Origin: a virus
IMG/VR virus record: IMGVR_UViG_3300043449_002450
Span: 1-64,000 of that record
DNA: 64,000 nucleotides
Strand: one strand, 5' to 3'
The notes under the pieces are model-generated. The model was given only the letters and a program-made list of their open reading frames with translations. It was not told the origin of the DNA and did not search any database. Positions 1 through 5,985 of this stretch are shown here, one piece after another (position 1 is the stretch's first letter; every line of letters begins with the position of its first letter). Both the position numbers and the translations under genes were made by a program.

Positions 1-155
1 TCGCCCGGTTCGTGGTCCCCGACCACTTCGTCCAGGAGTATTGCCGAGACTACGACTCGAACCTCTACAGCGGCGGTCGAGGCTTCGGGGTCAGCGGGGA
101 TCGGGCATTCTTCCGGCTGGCTGAGAAAGGGCTGGGTGTGGCACAGTTCAGCTGA
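1..155 (+). CDS. C-terminal fragment of an unidentified protein (cut by window start)
   Basis: An open frame enters from the left edge (first full codon at base 3) and stops at TGA 153-155, giving the last 50 residues of a protein. The fragment is rich in Gly, Arg and aromatic residues and ends in ...GVAQFS. No domain can be recognised from this part. Codon use is strongly GC-ending like the next several genes, so it is probably a real gene end rather than a chance frame. Confidence 0.5.
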   Translation, partial: ARFVVPDHFVQEYCRDYDSNLYSGGRGFGVSGDRAFFRLAEKGLGVAQFS

Positions 156-177
156 TCCCGGGCGTCCCCGCTCTGAG

Positions 178-202
178 GTGGTATACTAACCAGGCAAAGG
201 AG
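178..202 (+). promoter_or_regulatory. Late-promoter-like octamer plus RBS, copy 1 of a repeated leader
   Basis: TATACTAA (182-189) sits 19 nt before the ATG at 208 and runs into AAAGGAGG. The whole 25-base leader recurs at 398-422 with one change, so leader and signal were duplicated together. It resembles the T4 late octamer TATAAATA; the promoter role is inferred. Confidence 0.5.
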
Positions 203-207
203 GACAG

Positions 208-375
208 ATGAAGACCATCACCGAGATCTACGAGAAGGTTGACGAGGCCACCTACGGGGCAGCCGAGATGCTCCTGATCATGTCGCTGGGCAGCGCCGTG
301 GCCATCACCCTCTACGCCGTCCTCGCGACGGCGACCCTGGGCTACATCCAGCTCTTCGCCCTGCTCACCGCGTAG
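208..375 (+). CDS. Small membrane protein, 55 aa
   Basis: ATG at 208 follows an AAAGGAGG ribosome site and the frame closes at TAG 373-375. The product has a polar N-terminus (MKTITEIYEKVDEATYG) followed by a long hydrophobic stretch from about residue 20 to the end, which predicts one or two membrane segments. It lies immediately upstream of two small lipoproteins with the same leader design. A holin or inner-membrane lysis/exclusion protein is possible from size and topology alone, but no family is recognised. Confidence 0.6.
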   Translation: MKTITEIYEKVDEATYGAAEMLLIMSLGSAVAITLYAVLATATLGYIQLFALLTA

Positions 376-397
376 ACGCGTGCACCCGATCCTGGTC

Positions 398-422
398 GTG
401 GTATACTAACAAGGCAAAGGAG
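398..422 (+). promoter_or_regulatory. Late-promoter-like octamer plus RBS, copy 2 of the repeated leader
   Basis: TATACTAA (402-409) again lies 19 nt before the start codon (428). The leader is nearly identical to 178-202. The end of the upstream gene (CTGCTCACCGCGTAG) also resembles an internal stretch of the next gene, which suggests a local duplication. Confidence 0.5.
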
Positions 423-427
423 ACACA

Positions 428-703
428 ATGCGTTCCAGCTTCCTCGATGACCGCAACTTCCCCCTCGTCTTCATGGGCATCCTGCTCGGCATGCCACTCA
501 CCGCTGTCCTGCTCACCGCGTGCACGAAGCCTACACCCGAGGAGCAGGCCCAGGCGAACATGACCTACGGTGACCAGATCCTGGAGGAGATCATCATCGT
601 CAACCCGCGGCCCAATGTGGAGTGCTACGTCCTCCGTGGGCACGGTGAGGCGGCCCCGAGGACCCTGTCCTGCGTCGTCTCGCCCGTGACGATGTCTCAC
701 TGA
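428..703 (+). CDS. Small predicted lipoprotein, 91 aa
   Basis: The protein has a charged N-terminus, a hydrophobic stretch at about residues 11-31 and a lipobox-like LLTAC with Cys32, followed by a polar tail (TKPTPEEQAQ). This is the layout of an exported lipoprotein cleaved by signal peptidase II. The mature part of about 60 residues has one more Cys pair and no recognised domain. Together with the lipoprotein at 734 it could be an outer-membrane spanin or a superinfection-exclusion lipoprotein; neither is shown by the sequence. The start is fixed by AAAGGAG seven bases upstream. Confidence 0.65.
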   Translation: MRSSFLDDRNFPLVFMGILLGMPLTAVLLTACTKPTPEEQAQANMTYGDQILEEIIIVNPRPNVECYVLRGHGEAAPRTLSCVVSPVTMSH

Positions 704-704
704 C

Positions 705-718
705 CTGGTATGATATAG
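705..718 (+). promoter_or_regulatory. Late-promoter-like octamer TATGATAT
   Basis: TATGATAT (709-716) begins 6 nt after the upstream stop codon and ends 18 nt before the ATG at 734, with AGGA between. It fits the spacing rule of the other sites; assignment is by pattern only. Confidence 0.35.
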
Positions 719-733
719 AAGCGAGGAACAAAG

Positions 734-1009
734 ATGACCCACAAGATCACCGCTCTCTGCGCTCTCCTGATCGGCCTCACCGGCTGCACCGACAACCAGC
801 GGACCAAGGCCTTCGGCGGCAGCATGTCGGTCCAGATCCCCTGTGACCAGCAGGTGTTCGACGTCACCTGGAAGGGTGAGGACCTGTGGTACGCCACCCA
901 GCCCGCACCCAGCGGCTGGACCCCGCAGACCAAGCGCTTCATCGAGTACTCGTCCTACGGGATGATCCAGGGCGAGGTTACCCTGACCGAGAGCCGGTGT
1001 GCCAGCTGA
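734..1009 (+). CDS. Small predicted lipoprotein, 91 aa
   Basis: A short signal peptide (MTHKITALCALLIGLTGC) ends in a clear lipobox LTG-Cys18, followed by a soluble domain of about 73 residues containing two further Cys (at about 36 and 89) that could form a disulphide outside the cytoplasm. It is the second lipoprotein in a row. Function is unknown; candidates are lysis (spanin-like) or modification of the infected-cell surface. The last 11 bases overlap the next frame. Confidence 0.65.
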   Translation: MTHKITALCALLIGLTGCTDNQRTKAFGGSMSVQIPCDQQVFDVTWKGEDLWYATQPAPSGWTPQTKRFIEYSSYGMIQGEVTLTESRCAS

Positions 1010-1253
1010 GAGACGGGTCAGGTCGGGTGACCTCGTGACAGACCGCTTTGGTCACGGTGTCGTCCTGGTGCAGAATCTGCACAGCCCACGATCCCGCAAC
1101 ACATGTCTGAGAGAGGGAGAGGTAGCGCTGGTTACCTGGGTAGGGATCGTCAAGGAGGTCCTCGGAGTGAATCGGGATGTCTGTGACGTCCTGTTCAAGG
1201 GCGAGGTGTGGCAGGCGAACACGATCAGCCTGCGGGTGGTGAGCGATGGTTGA
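999..1253 (+). CDS. Small beta-rich protein, member 1 of a tandem trio
   Basis: The frame opens at GTG 999 inside the end of the lipoprotein gene; an alternative GTG 12 codons in (1035, MTDRFGHG) is equally possible. The pattern GDLV...GHGVVLV...ALVTWVG...VWQANTISLRVV suggests a compact SH3-like barrel. The next two genes begin with the similar phrase V-x-x-GQLR and end with the same kind of acidic or hydrophobic strand, so the three look like diverged tandem copies. No function can be assigned. Confidence 0.5.
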   Translation: MPAERRVRSGDLVTDRFGHGVVLVQNLHSPRSRNTCLREGEVALVTWVGIVKEVLGVNRDVCDVLFKGEVWQANTISLRVVSDG

Positions 1254-1482
1254 GGTGGGACAGCTTCGGGTGTGGAAGAAGAGAGACGACGGCGGGCAGT
1301 TCTACAACATACCAGACGGCAAGTTGTGCTTCGTCACCGAGCGCTTCGACAACGGCGTGGACGAACGCGGACGGCAGCGTCCCAGCACCTTCACAGTGCT
1401 ACAGACCAGACCCGACGGCGGCATGGAGAACGTCTGGTTCTACAATCAAGAGCTAGAAGAGCACACGGTGCTGGTGGAGTGA
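1246..1482 (+). CDS. Small beta-rich protein, member 2 of a tandem trio, 78 aa
   Basis: The ATG at 1246 overlaps the previous stop region by 8 bases, implying coupled translation. The sequence starts MVEVGQLRVW, has FYNI and CFVTERF strands, then VWFYNQELEEHTVLVE. The N-terminal and C-terminal phrases align with the neighbour at 1488 (MALVEAGQLRRW ... VAEADIEDDSDVLED). It is probably a small barrel protein of unknown role. Its GC-rich codon use matches the rest of the 0-5 kb block. Confidence 0.55.
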   Translation: MVEVGQLRVWKKRDDGGQFYNIPDGKLCFVTERFDNGVDERGRQRPSTFTVLQTRPDGGMENVWFYNQELEEHTVLVE

Positions 1483-1487
1483 GGGAG

Positions 1488-1700
1488 ATGGCGCTGGTTG
1501 AAGCTGGGCAGCTCCGTCGGTGGCGTTACGCGCACCTGGACATGGACGGTGAGTTCTTCATCGTGCTGGAGCGTTACTCGATCCCGCTGCCTGGTGCTGA
1601 TTGGACTGACAACGGCTGGTGGATCCTCACCGACGGACGGCAACAGTGGGTGGCCGAGGCTGACATCGAGGACGACAGCGACGTGCTGGAGGATAGGTAG
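1488..1700 (+). CDS. Small beta-rich protein, member 3 of a tandem trio, 70 aa
   Basis: The start chosen is ATG 1488, preceded by GAGGGAG; this gives MALVEAGQLRRWRY, which parallels the start of the 1246 gene. It contains FFIVLERY and WWILTDGRQQWV strands and an acidic tail. Paralogy with 1246 is visible by eye over the first 12 residues and the last strand. Function is unknown. Confidence 0.55.
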   Translation: MALVEAGQLRRWRYAHLDMDGEFFIVLERYSIPLPGADWTDNGWWILTDGRQQWVAEADIEDDSDVLEDR

Positions 1701-1715
1701 AGAAGCGAGGCTGCC

Positions 1716-2153
1716 ATGGTGATCACATTCGACTTCGACGACACGCTTCTCTGGACAGCCGTGGACAGGGACGAGGACGGCAGCTACGTGGAGCACAACC
1801 CGATCGGCCAGAATCCCTACGTCTTCCCGCGTCTGCTGGAGGTGCTGGACAGCGGCGCCGAGGTGCGCGTCGTCACGTCTCGGCGCAGCAGGACACGTCC
1901 CGAGGTGCTGGCGTGGCTGGAGGAGTGGGGTGTCCTCGACCGTCTGGCTGGCGTGCACTTCACCGAGGGGGAGCTGAAGCATGACACGCTGGAGCGTCTG
2001 GGATCAAGGCAGCACTTCGACGACGACCCTGAGGAGCTGGCGCACCTGCCGGAGGGGTGCCGTGGTGTCCGCGCGCCGCTGCATCCCAGCTGGTCAGGTC
2101 AGCTGGGTGAGTCTGCCGTGCGCAGCTGGGTGAGGTCGCTTCTGCCTGCCTGA
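1716..2153 (+). CDS. HAD-superfamily phosphatase, 145 aa
   Basis: All four HAD motifs are visible: motif I FDFDDT (nucleophile Asp6, general acid/base Asp8), motif II VVTSR (Thr54/Ser55), motif III Lys88 and motif IV HFDDDP (Asp102-104). The protein is a minimal HAD with a small or absent cap, the size of phage 5'-nucleotidase or polynucleotide-phosphatase domains. The likely role is removing phosphate from a nucleotide or nucleic-acid end, or from a small metabolite; the substrate cannot be read from the sequence. It sits alone in a block of small accessory genes. Confidence 0.75.
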   Translation: MVITFDFDDTLLWTAVDRDEDGSYVEHNPIGQNPYVFPRLLEVLDSGAEVRVVTSRRSRTRPEVLAWLEEWGVLDRLAGVHFTEGELKHDTLERLGSRQHFDDDPEELAHLPEGCRGVRAPLHPSWSGQLGESAVRSWVRSLLPA

Positions 2154-2177
2154 GCGCGTGCAGCTGCTGCACCCACG

Positions 2178-2190
2178 TGGTAAGATAAGC
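2178..2190 (+). promoter_or_regulatory. Late-promoter-like octamer TAAGATAA
   Basis: TAAGATAA (2181-2188) lies 22 nt before ATG 2210, preceded by GTGG as at 178 and 398, and followed by an AAGGAG ribosome site. It is a weak match to TATAAATA, supported by spacing and the shared GTGG. Confidence 0.35.
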
Positions 2191-2209
2191 GCAGGAACAA
2201 GGAGACAAC

Positions 2210-2527
2210 ATGGCCTACGAGCTCACCTTCACCGTCCACCCGACCGGCGCGTCCCGGTGTGACATCTGTAACAGCCGCGTCGGCTACGGCTTCGAGACGA
2301 CCGCCCACGGCACCCCCATCTTCTTCCACTGCGGCACCTGCGTCTACACGACCTACAGCGAGGTCGAGGTGGACAGCGCGCTTCTGGCTCGGGAGCGGCT
2401 GCTCGCCCAGATCGAGCAGGAGCGTCGTGACGAGCTCGTCGAGGAGGAGGCGTATCGGGACGCCGTGATGTGCGCGTGGATCGACTTCGAGACGGTGTAC
2501 GGCGAAGACAAGCTGGGTGCGGCATGA
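2210..2527 (+). CDS. Zinc-binding small protein, 105 aa
   Basis: Two knuckles, Cys17-x2-Cys20 and (His40)Cys41-x2-Cys44, make a treble-clef or ribbon-type zinc site, followed by a charged helix (about residues 55-90, LLARERLLAQIEQERRDELVEEE). Such proteins often bind nucleic acid or partner proteins, but no family is recognised. ATG 2210 has a good AAGGAG site. The stop overlaps the next small frame as ATGA. Confidence 0.6.
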   Translation: MAYELTFTVHPTGASRCDICNSRVGYGFETTAHGTPIFFHCGTCVYTTYSEVEVDSALLARERLLAQIEQERRDELVEEEAYRDAVMCAWIDFETVYGEDKLGAA

Positions 2528-2646
2528 AGCCGCTCATCCCGCTCGACGTCATCATGCGAGCCGTGATCGTCCCTCTCATCCCGTCCCTGATCCAGCAGCA
2601 TGACTGGGACGAGGATCGCCCCACCGTCGTCGTTCCTCGCTCCTAG
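2524..2646 (+). CDS. Tiny coupled gene, 40 aa
   Basis: ATG 2524 overlaps the preceding stop (ATGA), a classic coupling arrangement, and the frame ends at TAG 2644-2646. The peptide is hydrophobic at first (IPLDVIMRAVIVPLIPSL) and then acidic (HDWDED). It could be a small membrane-associated peptide. The only support is the overlap and the codon pattern. Confidence 0.35.
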   Translation: MKPLIPLDVIMRAVIVPLIPSLIQQHDWDEDRPTVVVPRS

Positions 2647-2780
2647 TCTCGCTCCTAGGCGCAGCGTCGGGTGGCTGCTGGGATGCACCCCGTGCTGGCG
2701 GTTGCATCGTAAGACGGCGGGTGGTGGTGTAACGTGGCCCGAATAATCGAGTGACTGCGCGTGGTCTGGTTGCATCGGGT

Positions 2781-2801
2781 GAGATACGTAGATTCTAGGA
2801 G
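2781..2801 (+). promoter_or_regulatory. Late-promoter-like octamer GATACGTA with RBS
   Basis: GATACGTA (2783-2790) ends 19 nt before ATG 2809 and is followed by CTAGGAG. The same octamer-to-CTAGGAG arrangement appears at 3459-3477. The 160-base gap upstream (2647-2780) contains a repeated GGTTGCATCG (about 2700 and 2769) and nothing else I can name. Confidence 0.45.
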
Positions 2802-2808
2802 ACAGACG

Positions 2809-3174
2809 ATGCGGGTCACAGGCAGACAGATCAGGCAGATCATCAGAGAGGAGCTGGGTCGCTCGCTTCGCGAGGGCTTCTGGGGGGACGACCCGCCTGA
2901 GGAGGGAAGCGGCTACCAGCATCTGTCGGCCGAGTCGCCGATCCTCGATCTCACAGACGGACCGGTGAGGATGCAGTGGGTCAACGAGATGCTCGAGCAC
3001 CTCAGAAGCTTCCCACCCTACATGCTTCCCATGCTGACCCAGGACTTCGAGAAGATGCTGGCGGGACGCCCTGTCGGCGTAGACGTCGCCAACATGTATC
3101 GCAGCAAGGGCGGCACCGTCTTCCTCTCCCGACGCTCGGTGGAAGCGCTTCTCAGCGCGCTGCAGGGAGGCTGA
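2809..3174 (+). CDS. Candidate internal head protein with capsid-targeting-like N-terminus, 121 aa
   Basis: I place the start at ATG 2809 (CTAGGAG upstream), which gives MRVTGRQIRQIIREEL at the N-terminus. This basic amphipathic helix ends in IIRE, matching the (I/L)xE cleavage rule of the T4 prohead protease (established for T4). The rest is an acidic linker, then an alpha/beta segment with no recognised family. The gene overlaps nothing and is followed 2 bases later by another gene with the same type of N-terminus. Packaging into the head is inferred. Confidence 0.6.
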   Translation: MRVTGRQIRQIIREELGRSLREGFWGDDPPEEGSGYQHLSAESPILDLTDGPVRMQWVNEMLEHLRSFPPYMLPMLTQDFEKMLAGRPVGVDVANMYRSKGGTVFLSRRSVEALLSALQGG

Positions 3175-3176
3175 TC

Positions 3177-3467
3177 GTGACACGACAGACGCTAAGGTCC
3201 CTCATCCACCGCATCATACGTGAGAGCTGGGACGTCCCGCCGTCTGGGATGGGCGCGAGGGTGAGACGCCTGGGACGGACCGGCGCGCTGGGTGAGAAGA
3301 TGGTGTCCCTGAACGTCACCCTTCGCGGTCTCTACATCGACGCCCTGGACGCTCACGAGAGCGGGGACAGAGAGACGTACGAGCAGATCATGGGACACAT
3401 CGGCGAGGTCGAGTGGCAGCTAGCAGACCTCCAGATGCAGCACGACGCGGTGCACGACGATACGTAG
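3177..3467 (+). CDS. Candidate internal head protein, capsid-targeting-like N-terminus, 96 aa
   Basis: A GTG start at 3177, two bases after the previous stop, gives MTRQTLRSLIHRIIRESW, another copy of the basic helix ending IIRE. The remainder (about 80 residues) includes a helical segment LRGLYIDALDAHESGDRETYEQIMGH-like region that resembles a short helical hairpin. No ATG start gives this N-terminus, so the recurrence of the motif decides the start. Function beyond the possible targeting peptide is unknown. Confidence 0.55.
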   Translation: MTRQTLRSLIHRIIRESWDVPPSGMGARVRRLGRTGALGEKMVSLNVTLRGLYIDALDAHESGDRETYEQIMGHIGEVEWQLADLQMQHDAVHDDT

Positions 3468-3477
3468 ACGCTAGGAG
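3459..3477 (+). promoter_or_regulatory. Late-promoter-like octamer GATACGTA with RBS
   Basis: GATACGTA (3459-3466) overlaps the end of the upstream gene and ends 20 nt before ATG 3486, followed by GCTAGGAG as at 2783. Identity of octamer, spacing and RBS context with 2781-2801 is the main evidence. Confidence 0.45.
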
Positions 3478-3485
3478 TCTACGCA

Positions 3486-4925
3486 ATGAAGATCACCAAG
3501 AGAGAGCTTCGTCGCCTGCTGGGCGAGGCGGTGTTAGAGAAGGGATGGGAGTCGTGGGACGACTGGCAGAATCCCGGTGCCTACGCGCCCGGGACGAAGC
3601 CTGTCACCCGCGCCGCTGCCGAGGAGGAGGTCGAGTTCGCTCCCAGCGGTCGTGTTGTGGATCCCAGCCGTGAGGAGATGTGGGGCTTCGACGAGGAGCC
3701 CGACTACGATGAGATGTACGTGGGTCCCGTCCCGACGTCAGCGCTCGTCAAGCGCGTCGTGCCGAACGAGTACGACCTCGAGTTCGCCGAGGAGTTCGGC
3801 GGCGGCGAGGAAGACTATGAGGAATACGATGAAGAGACTCTCTACGAGGCGAAGGACGCAGCCAAGAAGACGCGTCCAGACGGCTACACGGATCTTCCCG
3901 CCTTCATGACGATCGGCAAGCAGTCGCCCACGAAGTATAGCGGCTACGGCGCGCAGCTGGGACACGGCGTCATAGACGATCCCGCAGTCGTGGATCCGCT
4001 GGGTGACGACATCGACGCGGGCGCGCTGCGTCAGGTGAATCGTCTCATGCAGCGCGGCGAGGACAAGAAGAAGGACAAGAAGAAGCTCAAGGAGAGTGTG
4101 ATGAGCGTGACACGGAACGACATACGGCGCCTGGTGAACGAGGCGCTAGACGAGATGAGCATGATGGGTGTCCCGGGTGGGATGCGTCGGCAGCGACCCG
4201 GCATGTGCCTCTACGTCACCTACGGCGGCGGCGTCTTCTACTTCGTCGCGCCCTGTCCCCGTCCGGGAGCCAGTGAGGAGGAAGCTGCAGAAGCTGAGGA
4301 TGCTGCGGTAGAGATGGGAAGAGAAGTCACCTCTGAGCTCGACCCAGAGGGTCGGGGCATGGCCAACGCGTTTGATCTCTACTCGTGGCTGCAGGACCAC
4401 GACGAGATCACCCACGTCCACGACTTCGAGTCTGTGGGCGGCACAGTGCCGAAGAAGACGTACATGATCCAGGTTCGAGAAGTCGGCCAGGAGGAGGGTC
4501 TCTTCCCGCCCGATGACGTGGTCAACGAGGGAGCGTTCCCCGAGGAGCTGGAGGGCGTCTACGGTGCAGCGCCACCCGAGGACTACGAGGAAGACATGGG
4601 ATACGGGGACGAGGACGAATACAGCTACGGTGACGATCCCGATGAGTTCCTCGACCTCTCAGGCGGCGAGATCATGCGACGCATGTATGATCGCGGTGAC
4701 TTCGATCAGCCATACGAAGACGACATCCCCCCAGGCGCGGCAGACGTCGCCCTTCGGATGGGACGCGGCTACAGGACAGACGAGGGTGACTTCGACCCAG
4801 ATGTCGGCTACATCGACGACCCGAAGTCTGCCCGCCACGGTAAGCCCATGAAGCGTCGGAGCGCAGATGACGAGCCCCTCAACGAGGCACGCTGGGCGAA
4901 GCTGGCCGGCATCCTGAAGGGCTGA
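3486..4925 (+). CDS. Acidic protein with two capsid-targeting-like motifs, possible polyprotein, 479 aa
   Basis: The N-terminus MKITKRELRRLLGEA carries the basic helix ending LLGE. A second complete copy starts at Met206 (MSVTRNDIRRLVNEAL), directly after a Lys-rich linker ending LKES. Between and after the motifs the protein is very rich in Asp, Glu and Tyr, with a small folded segment at about 225-330 (CLYVTYGGGVFYF). The C-terminus EARWAKLAGILKG resembles that of the 6929 gene. The two motifs and the LKE/LVNE sites would allow a prohead protease to cut it into two mature proteins. Enzyme activity is not apparent. Confidence 0.6.
   Translation: MKITKRELRRLLGEAVLEKGWESWDDWQNPGAYAPGTKPVTRAAAEEEVEFAPSGRVVDPSREEMWGFDEEPDYDEMYVGPVPTSALVKRVVPNEYDLEFAEEFGGGEEDYEEYDEETLYEAKDAAKKTRPDGYTDLPAFMTIGKQSPTKYSGYGAQLGHGVIDDPAVVDPLGDDIDAGALRQVNRLMQRGEDKKKDKKKLKESVMSVTRNDIRRLVNEALDEMSMMGVPGGMRRQRPGMCLYVTYGGGVFYFVAPCPRPGASEEEAAEAEDAAVEMGREVTSELDPEGRGMANAFDLYSWLQDHDEITHVHDFESVGGTVPKKTYMIQVREVGQEEGLFPPDDVVNEGAFPEELEGVYGAAPPEDYEEDMGYGDEDEYSYGDDPDEFLDLSGGEIMRRMYDRGDFDQPYEDDIPPGAADVALRMGRGYRTDEGDFDPDVGYIDDPKSARHGKPMKRRSADDEPLNEARWAKLAGILKG
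4089..4103 (+). promoter_or_regulatory. Internal ribosome binding site and in-frame start inside the 3486 gene
   Basis: AAGGAG (4089-4094) lies 6 nt before the in-frame ATG 4101, exactly where the second targeting-like motif begins. Translation from here would give a separate 274-residue protein ending at 4925. Either a nested start or the trace of two genes joined by loss of a stop codon would explain it. Confidence 0.45.
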
Positions 4926-4957
4926 CGGCCGCGCCCGCTGCAGGGCTATGCAGACAA

Positions 4958-4989
4958 GGGGCCACCAGGCAGGGATGCTGGGTGGCCCC
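4958..4989 (+). terminator. GC-rich hairpin after the 3486 gene
   Basis: GGGGCCACC (4958-4966) pairs perfectly with GGTGGCCCC (4981-4989) around a 14-base loop that can itself pair (AGGC/GCTG-like). There is no T-tract, so it may act as a pause, an RNA-stabilising 3' end or a Rho-type end rather than a standard intrinsic terminator. Confidence 0.4.
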
Positions 4990-5024
4990 GAGCCCTATCT
5001 GCGGCTTGCTGCCTGGGGAGCAGG

Positions 5025-5140
5025 GTAGGGGCGCCCCTAGCCCCCTATATGGTAGGGCGCCCGGGGCGCCCGCTCCGGGGGCACGCCCCGGGGCCTACAA
5101 GCCCACCGGCGCCCCCTGGAGGCCTGGAGGGGGCCTAGGT
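5025..5140. other. Noncoding palindrome-dense GC block at the composition boundary
   Basis: The gap 4926-5388 has no convincing gene. Its centre holds closely packed inverted repeats such as GGGCGCCCGGGGCGCCC and CCGGGGGCACGCCCCGGGG. To the left the genome is GC-rich; to the right it is AT-richer and poly-T/A runs begin. It could be a recombination junction, a structured RNA or a replication-associated site. None of these is proven. Confidence 0.35.
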
Positions 5141-5148
5141 CTCCGCGC

Positions 5149-5178
5149 ACTTCCCGGGAACTTTCGATCACTTTACCT
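5149..5178 (+). repeat. Intergenic palindromic element, copy 1
   Basis: ACTTCCCGGGAAC followed by TTTCGATCACTTTACC. It is the most diverged downstream flank of four copies (others at 5315, 5910 and 7793). The 10-base palindrome TTCCCGGGAA is intact. It lies in the noncoding gap before the 5389 gene. Confidence 0.5.
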
Positions 5179-5314
5179 ACCTCCCCGCATTCACTGCAGC
5201 GACCCCGTCCCTCCCGATGACCCCGAAGTGCTCCCCATCACCCGAGAGCTGTGGACATCCTTTTCCCGAGAGCAAAATCTGCACCGAGAGATCTCCGTAA
5301 TGACCCATTTTCCC

Positions 5315-5350
5315 AAAAAACTTCCCGGGAATTTTTGACGACTTTTAACC
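5315..5350 (+). repeat. Intergenic palindromic element, copy 2
   Basis: AAAAAACTTCCCGGGAA is followed by TTTTTGACGACTTTTAACC. The palindrome plus A and T flanks form a longer imperfect dyad. It lies 40 nt upstream of the promoter-like octamer of the 5389 gene, so it could act as an upstream operator or as the end of the previous unit. Confidence 0.55.
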
Positions 5351-5360
5351 TTTCTGTTAC

Positions 5361-5383
5361 AGCATATTTAGTGTCTAGAGGCG
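5361..5383 (+). promoter_or_regulatory. Late-promoter-like octamer CATATTTA
   Basis: CATATTTA (5363-5370) ends 19 nt before ATG 5389 and is followed by CTAGAGG. The same ATATTTAG core precedes the 6929 gene at the same distance. Confidence 0.45.
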
Positions 5384-5388
5384 TTGAC

Positions 5389-5907
5389 ATGAAGATCACA
5401 CAACATCATCTTCGACAGTTGATTCGAGAGATGCTGGACACCTCTGTCTCCGATGAGCTAGCTACTCTCGTGCAGGGCGACCAGCAGCTTAGGAAAGAGT
5501 GGGAGAATGCTGTCAATGCGGAGGGCGGCTTCAAAGTGCTGCGGCACGGGACACCGAGGTGGGATGCAGTCCGATCGGAGTTCATGCGTGCACACGGCAC
5601 AACAGATGACGACATGTTCGGCGACAAGTCCCGTGCCGCGCAGATCCTCTCCCTTCCTGATCGCCTGGACTGGGACGGCATGACCGAGGATGACTGGCAC
5701 AACATCGCCCTGCTCACACAGCATATGGACGGAGCACCCGCCTTCCAGAAGCGGATGCTCACCATCTTCCGGAAGTGGCGCGGTGAAGACAGCAGCCAGT
5801 ATCAATATCTCCACGACCGGATCTCTTGCCGAGAGACGGGGACGCAGCTGTTCGGGACCCAAGACGCGGGCACGAATTACTCCAAGTGCAAGTGGGTTCG
5901 AGATTAG
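5389..5907 (+). CDS. Candidate internal head protein with capsid-targeting-like N-terminus, 172 aa
   Basis: Starting at ATG 5389 the protein begins MKITQHHLRQLIREML, the shared basic helix ending LIRE. A longer upstream frame exists but would bury this motif and lacks a ribosome site. The body (about residues 20-172) is soluble and mixed helical, with several Trp-Asp phrases (LDWDGMTEDDWHN) and no recognised family. It is bracketed by two copies of the TTCCCGGGAA element (5315 and 5910), as if it were a self-contained cassette. Confidence 0.6.
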   Translation: MKITQHHLRQLIREMLDTSVSDELATLVQGDQQLRKEWENAVNAEGGFKVLRHGTPRWDAVRSEFMRAHGTTDDDMFGDKSRAAQILSLPDRLDWDGMTEDDWHNIALLTQHMDGAPAFQKRMLTIFRKWRGEDSSQYQYLHDRISCRETGTQLFGTQDAGTNYSKCKWVRD

Positions 5908-5909
5908 GC

Positions 5910-5944
5910 AAAAACTTCCCGGGAAAAATTTGTGACTTTTGACT
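5910..5944 (+). repeat. Intergenic palindromic element, copy 3
   Basis: AAAACTTCCCGGGAAAAATT then TGTGACTTTTGAC, beginning 3 bases after the stop codon at 5907. The palindrome is identical to copies 1 and 2; the T-rich downstream part is shortened. Confidence 0.55.
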
Positions 5945-5958
5945 TTTATGGGCGAAAT

Positions 5959-5980
5959 AAAATAAATAATTTCGAGAGAG
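5959..5980 (+). promoter_or_regulatory. Late-promoter-like octamer AATAAATA
   Basis: AATAAATA (5961-5968) differs from the T4 late octamer TATAAATA in one base and ends 18 nt before ATG 5986, with a GAGAGAG ribosome site between. It is the closest match in the window. Confidence 0.55.
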
Positions 5981-5985
5981 TTTTC

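Noticed and set aside
208-375. MKTITEIYE as another capsid-targeting sequence
   Set aside because: Superficially like T4 MKTYQEFIAE, but the rest is a membrane protein and the Arg-rich pattern of the other eight is missing.
2353-3183. Long minus-strand open frame of 276 codons (and others at 1446-1982 and 365-742)
   Set aside because: GC-rich DNA with few stops; the plus-strand genes here have ribosome sites, zinc or HAD motifs and targeting motifs, while these frames show only low-complexity Arg/His/Ser sequence.
4958-4989. Riboswitch reading of the GC hairpin
   Set aside because: It follows a gene end and no known aptamer pattern is visible.
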